Assembly (NCBI GenBank): GCA_019192455.1
Contig: JAHCML010000006.1
Location: forward strand, 274,733-338,732
Source: Alphaproteobacteria bacterium SS10
Lineage (GTDB): Bacteria; Pseudomonadota; Alphaproteobacteria; TMED2
DNA length: 64,000 nt
Direction: 5' to 3'
Part shown: positions 62,399-64,000 of the stretch, piece after piece
Layout of the letters: each line of letters starts with the position of its first letter
Position numbering within the stretch: position 1 is the first letter of the stretch
Notes under the pieces: generated by a model
What the model was told of the DNA's origin: nothing
Databases searched by the model: none
Seen by the model: only the letters and a program-made list of their open reading frames with translations
Program-made: the position numbers and the translations under genes

Positions 62399-63235
62399 TT
62401 GCGGGGCGTTGACCAACGCCTTTTGCGCATCGATCAGTGCCAGCTCCCGGGATTTGCGGGCAGCTGTCGCCTCAAACACGGCATAGATCGCGGCGGCCGT
62501 TTCGGCAAGTGCGGCTGCCGGATCGCGCAGTCGCAGGTACTTGCCGGTGTAGAGCGCGGCCGTGCAATCACCCGCGCCGTTTGGCGCCGGGTTCAATGGC
62601 AGTCTGGGCGTTGAAACCCGCCAGGTGCCATCGGTCGTATCCAACAGCATGGCAATTTCATCGGCACTGGCATCGTCAGGTTCAAAACTGGTGAGCAGCA
62701 CCTGGCTGGGGCCCAGCGCTCGGATATCGGCCATGGCCAACATCGCGGTTTCGAGCGAGGTGACCGGCCGGTCGGCCAGATGGGCCAGCTCAAACTGATT
62801 AGGGATCAGGATATCGGCGACGGTTAGCGCCTTTGTCTTGAAGAACTCGGGAATGCCATCGCGCACGAAGAAACCGCGCCCCAGATCCCCCATCACAGGA
62901 TCACAGGCATAAATCGCCATGGGATTGCGCGCCTTCACCCGCTCAACCGCATCTAGAACGACAGAGCCAAGGCTGGCATCGCCAAGGTAACCGGAGACGA
63001 TGGCCGCCGTGGCGTCGAGGCCGCCGCGCGCCTCAACCCCATCAATCAGGCTGGCCACATGATCGGCGGTAAAGACCTGCCCCGTCCATTCGCCATAGCC
63101 GGTGTGGTTTGAGAACTGAACGGTGTTCACCGCCGTCACATCATAACCGAGCCGCTGCAGCGGGAAGGTCGCCGCGCGATTGCCCACATAACCATAGGCG
63201 ACATGGGATTGGATTGAGAGGATTTCGGTGGCCAT
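62372..63235 (-). CDS. pdxY: Pyridoxal kinase
   Basis: Phosphorylates pyridoxal in vitamin B6 salvage. The 287-residue ribokinase-fold protein has ILSIQSHVAYGYVGNRAATFPLQ, QFSNHTGYGEWTGQVF, YACDPVMGD, LIPNQFELAHLADRPV and the ATP/catalytic motif NGAGDCTAALYTGKYL, all typical of PdxY. An ATG at 63235 is the clear start. It is downstream of the GT41 gene by 27 bases on the same strand and overlaps the small membrane gene at its 3' end. Confidence 0.95.
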   Translation of the reverse strand: MATEILSIQSHVAYGYVGNRAATFPLQRLGYDVTAVNTVQFSNHTGYGEWTGQVFTADHVASLIDGVEARGGLDATAAIVSGYLGDASLGSVVLDAVERVKARNPMAIYACDPVMGDLGRGFFVRDGIPEFFKTKALTVADILIPNQFELAHLADRPVTSLETAMLAMADIRALGPSQVLLTSFEPDDASADEIAMLLDTTDGTWRVSTPRLPLNPAPNGAGDCTAALYTGKYLRLRDPAAALAETAAAIYAVFEATAARKSRELALIDAQKALVNAPQSFVVERVR

Positions 63236-63262
63236 GGGCCTGATACTCCACCAGGAACCGGA

Positions 63263-64000
63263 TTAGGTCGAGATATGAATATCGGCCGGATCAGCGCCAT
63301 CACAATGGCGCGCCCACATCTGCCGATAGAGTGCCTCCAACTCTCGCACACGGCCCTTGGTATCGAACAGATGGCTTGATTGCTTGGCCTCGGCGACCCG
63401 GCTGCGGATCGCAGATAGGCGGTCTGGGTCTGTTGCCAACTCAATTGCCAAATCACGATAGCCAGCGGCATCTGGTGCCACCAATTCCGGCAAACCAGCT
63501 GCCGATAGCAGGCTTTGCGATACCCGCGAAGCGAAGTGGGTGCCGTCCTTGGTAATCACCGGCACACCGGCCCAGAGCATATCGGTCGTGGTCACATGCC
63601 CACCATAGGGCCAGGTATCCAACACCAAATCCGCATGGGCAACACGGGCCAAATGCGCGGCCTTGCCAGCCCGTTCCGCAAAGATTAGGCGATCCGGGTC
63701 AATACCACGGGCGGCGGCAATCTCTTTAAGGCGCTGCCGCGCTACGGGCTGATCGGCCCATAGCCACAGCACGGCATGGGGTACGGCCAACAAGATCTCT
63801 AGCCACAAATCAAAGATCGCTGGCTGCACCTTGTAAGTCTGGCAGAAGCACGCCAGCACGAACTTATCGTCACCCACCCCCGGCAGGGCCGTGTCGCGAT
63901 CAATCGGGTCGCCAATCAGCTGTTGATTATCCGTCACCTGATAGGTGTGCGGCAGGAACGCCAGGGCGGGCCCGAAAACCCCTCGATGCTGTGGCGGGGC
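63263..64000 (-). CDS. GT41 (O-GlcNAc transferase/SPINDLY-type) glycosyltransferase, C-terminal part
   Basis: The 245 visible residues are the C-terminal half of the catalytic domain of a GT41 protein; the 5' part lies beyond the window, so start and length are unknown. Segments are FLPHTYQV near the cut, KVQPAIFDLWLEILLAVPHAVLWL, RLIFAERA, ADLVLDTWPYGGHVTTTDML with WAGVPVITKDG, and FASRVSQSLLSAAGLPELVA, which match bacterial OGT-like enzymes usually carrying N-terminal TPR repeats. Such enzymes modify proteins, often flagellin or surface proteins, in bacteria. The target here is unknown. An internal GTG at 63937 is not the true start, because the frame and similarity continue upstream. Confidence 0.88.
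   Translation of the reverse strand, partial: APPQHRGVFGPALAFLPHTYQVTDNQQLIGDPIDRDTALPGVGDDKFVLACFCQTYKVQPAIFDLWLEILLAVPHAVLWLWADQPVARQRLKEIAAARGIDPDRLIFAERAGKAAHLARVAHADLVLDTWPYGGHVTTTDMLWAGVPVITKDGTHFASRVSQSLLSAAGLPELVAPDAAGYRDLAIELATDPDRLSAIRSRVAEAKQSSHLFDTKGRVRELEALYRQMWARHCDGADPADIHIST

Overview
The window is a stretch of alphaproteobacterial chromosome, probably from a non-model member of the Rhodospirillales or a neighbouring order. This rests on gene content and order: a CcrM-type GANTC methylase, the mutY-dciA-dsbA-smc block, an F0 ATP synthase operon (atpI-atpB-atpE-atpF'-atpF) separate from F1, a complete polyhydroxybutyrate (PHB) locus with PhaR, the block gpmI-envC-ctpA-divergent polysaccharide deacetylase-rppH, a histidine-rich Fur-type regulator without CxxC pairs, and a GTTC-N7-GTTC LexA-type box. 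Genes are GC-rich and tightly packed. No rRNA, tRNA, CRISPR array, transposase or integrase was seen, and no gene-free stretch exceeds about 260 bases.

Layout. 1-8.9 kb: the N-terminal part of ETF-quinone oxidoreductase, a family-4-like uracil-DNA glycosylase, a lytic transglycosylase overlapping moaB, a radical SAM protein behind a probable SOS box, a DODA-like dioxygenase and DoxX protein opposite a LysR regulator, and rnhB. 8.9-18.6 kb: ccrM behind five GANTC sites, folB, an M23 peptidase, a DUF1194 protein, mutY, dciA, a DsbA-like protein and smc. 18.7-21.6 kb: the F0 operon. 21.6-24.6 kb: an acyl-CoA-ligase-like protein and an SDR-like protein, both lacking catalytic residues. 24.7-36.2 kb: a KpsC-like glycosyltransferase, proA, nadD, rsfS, rlmH, a nucleotidyltransferase, gpmI, an EnvC-like protein, ctpA, a deacetylase-like protein and rppH. 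36.2-42.3 kb: an EamA exporter, a Nudix hydrolase, phaB, phaA, phaC, a phaE-like gene and divergent phaR.

42.3-52.9 kb: a GGDEF/EAL protein, a YbjN protein, fur, upp, the queuosine genes yhhQ-queA-tgt, rpmB, a depolymerase-like protein without its nucleophile, and an Atm1-like ABC exporter. 52.9-54.7 kb: a two-gene phage-structural-like cassette. 54.7-58.0 kb: leuD and leuB separated by an unrecognised gene and a hairpin-rich spacer, with no leuC adjacent. 58.0-64.0 kb: a LysR regulator divergent from a flavin monooxygenase, two small proteins, asd, pdxY and the end of a GT41 glycosyltransferase.

The most notable signals are: (1) a roughly 236-base out-of-phase overlap of the phaE-like and phaC genes in which both frames look protein-coding; (2) three apparent pseudoenzymes (ligase-like, SDR-like and PHB-depolymerase-like); (3) the GANTC cluster in front of ccrM; (4) the LexA-type box in front of the radical SAM gene; (5) a probable CTG start in the EamA exporter gene; and (6) the isolated phage-like cassette beside a disrupted leuCDB arrangement. 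All functional calls come from reading the sequence and recalling family motifs; no database search was run.
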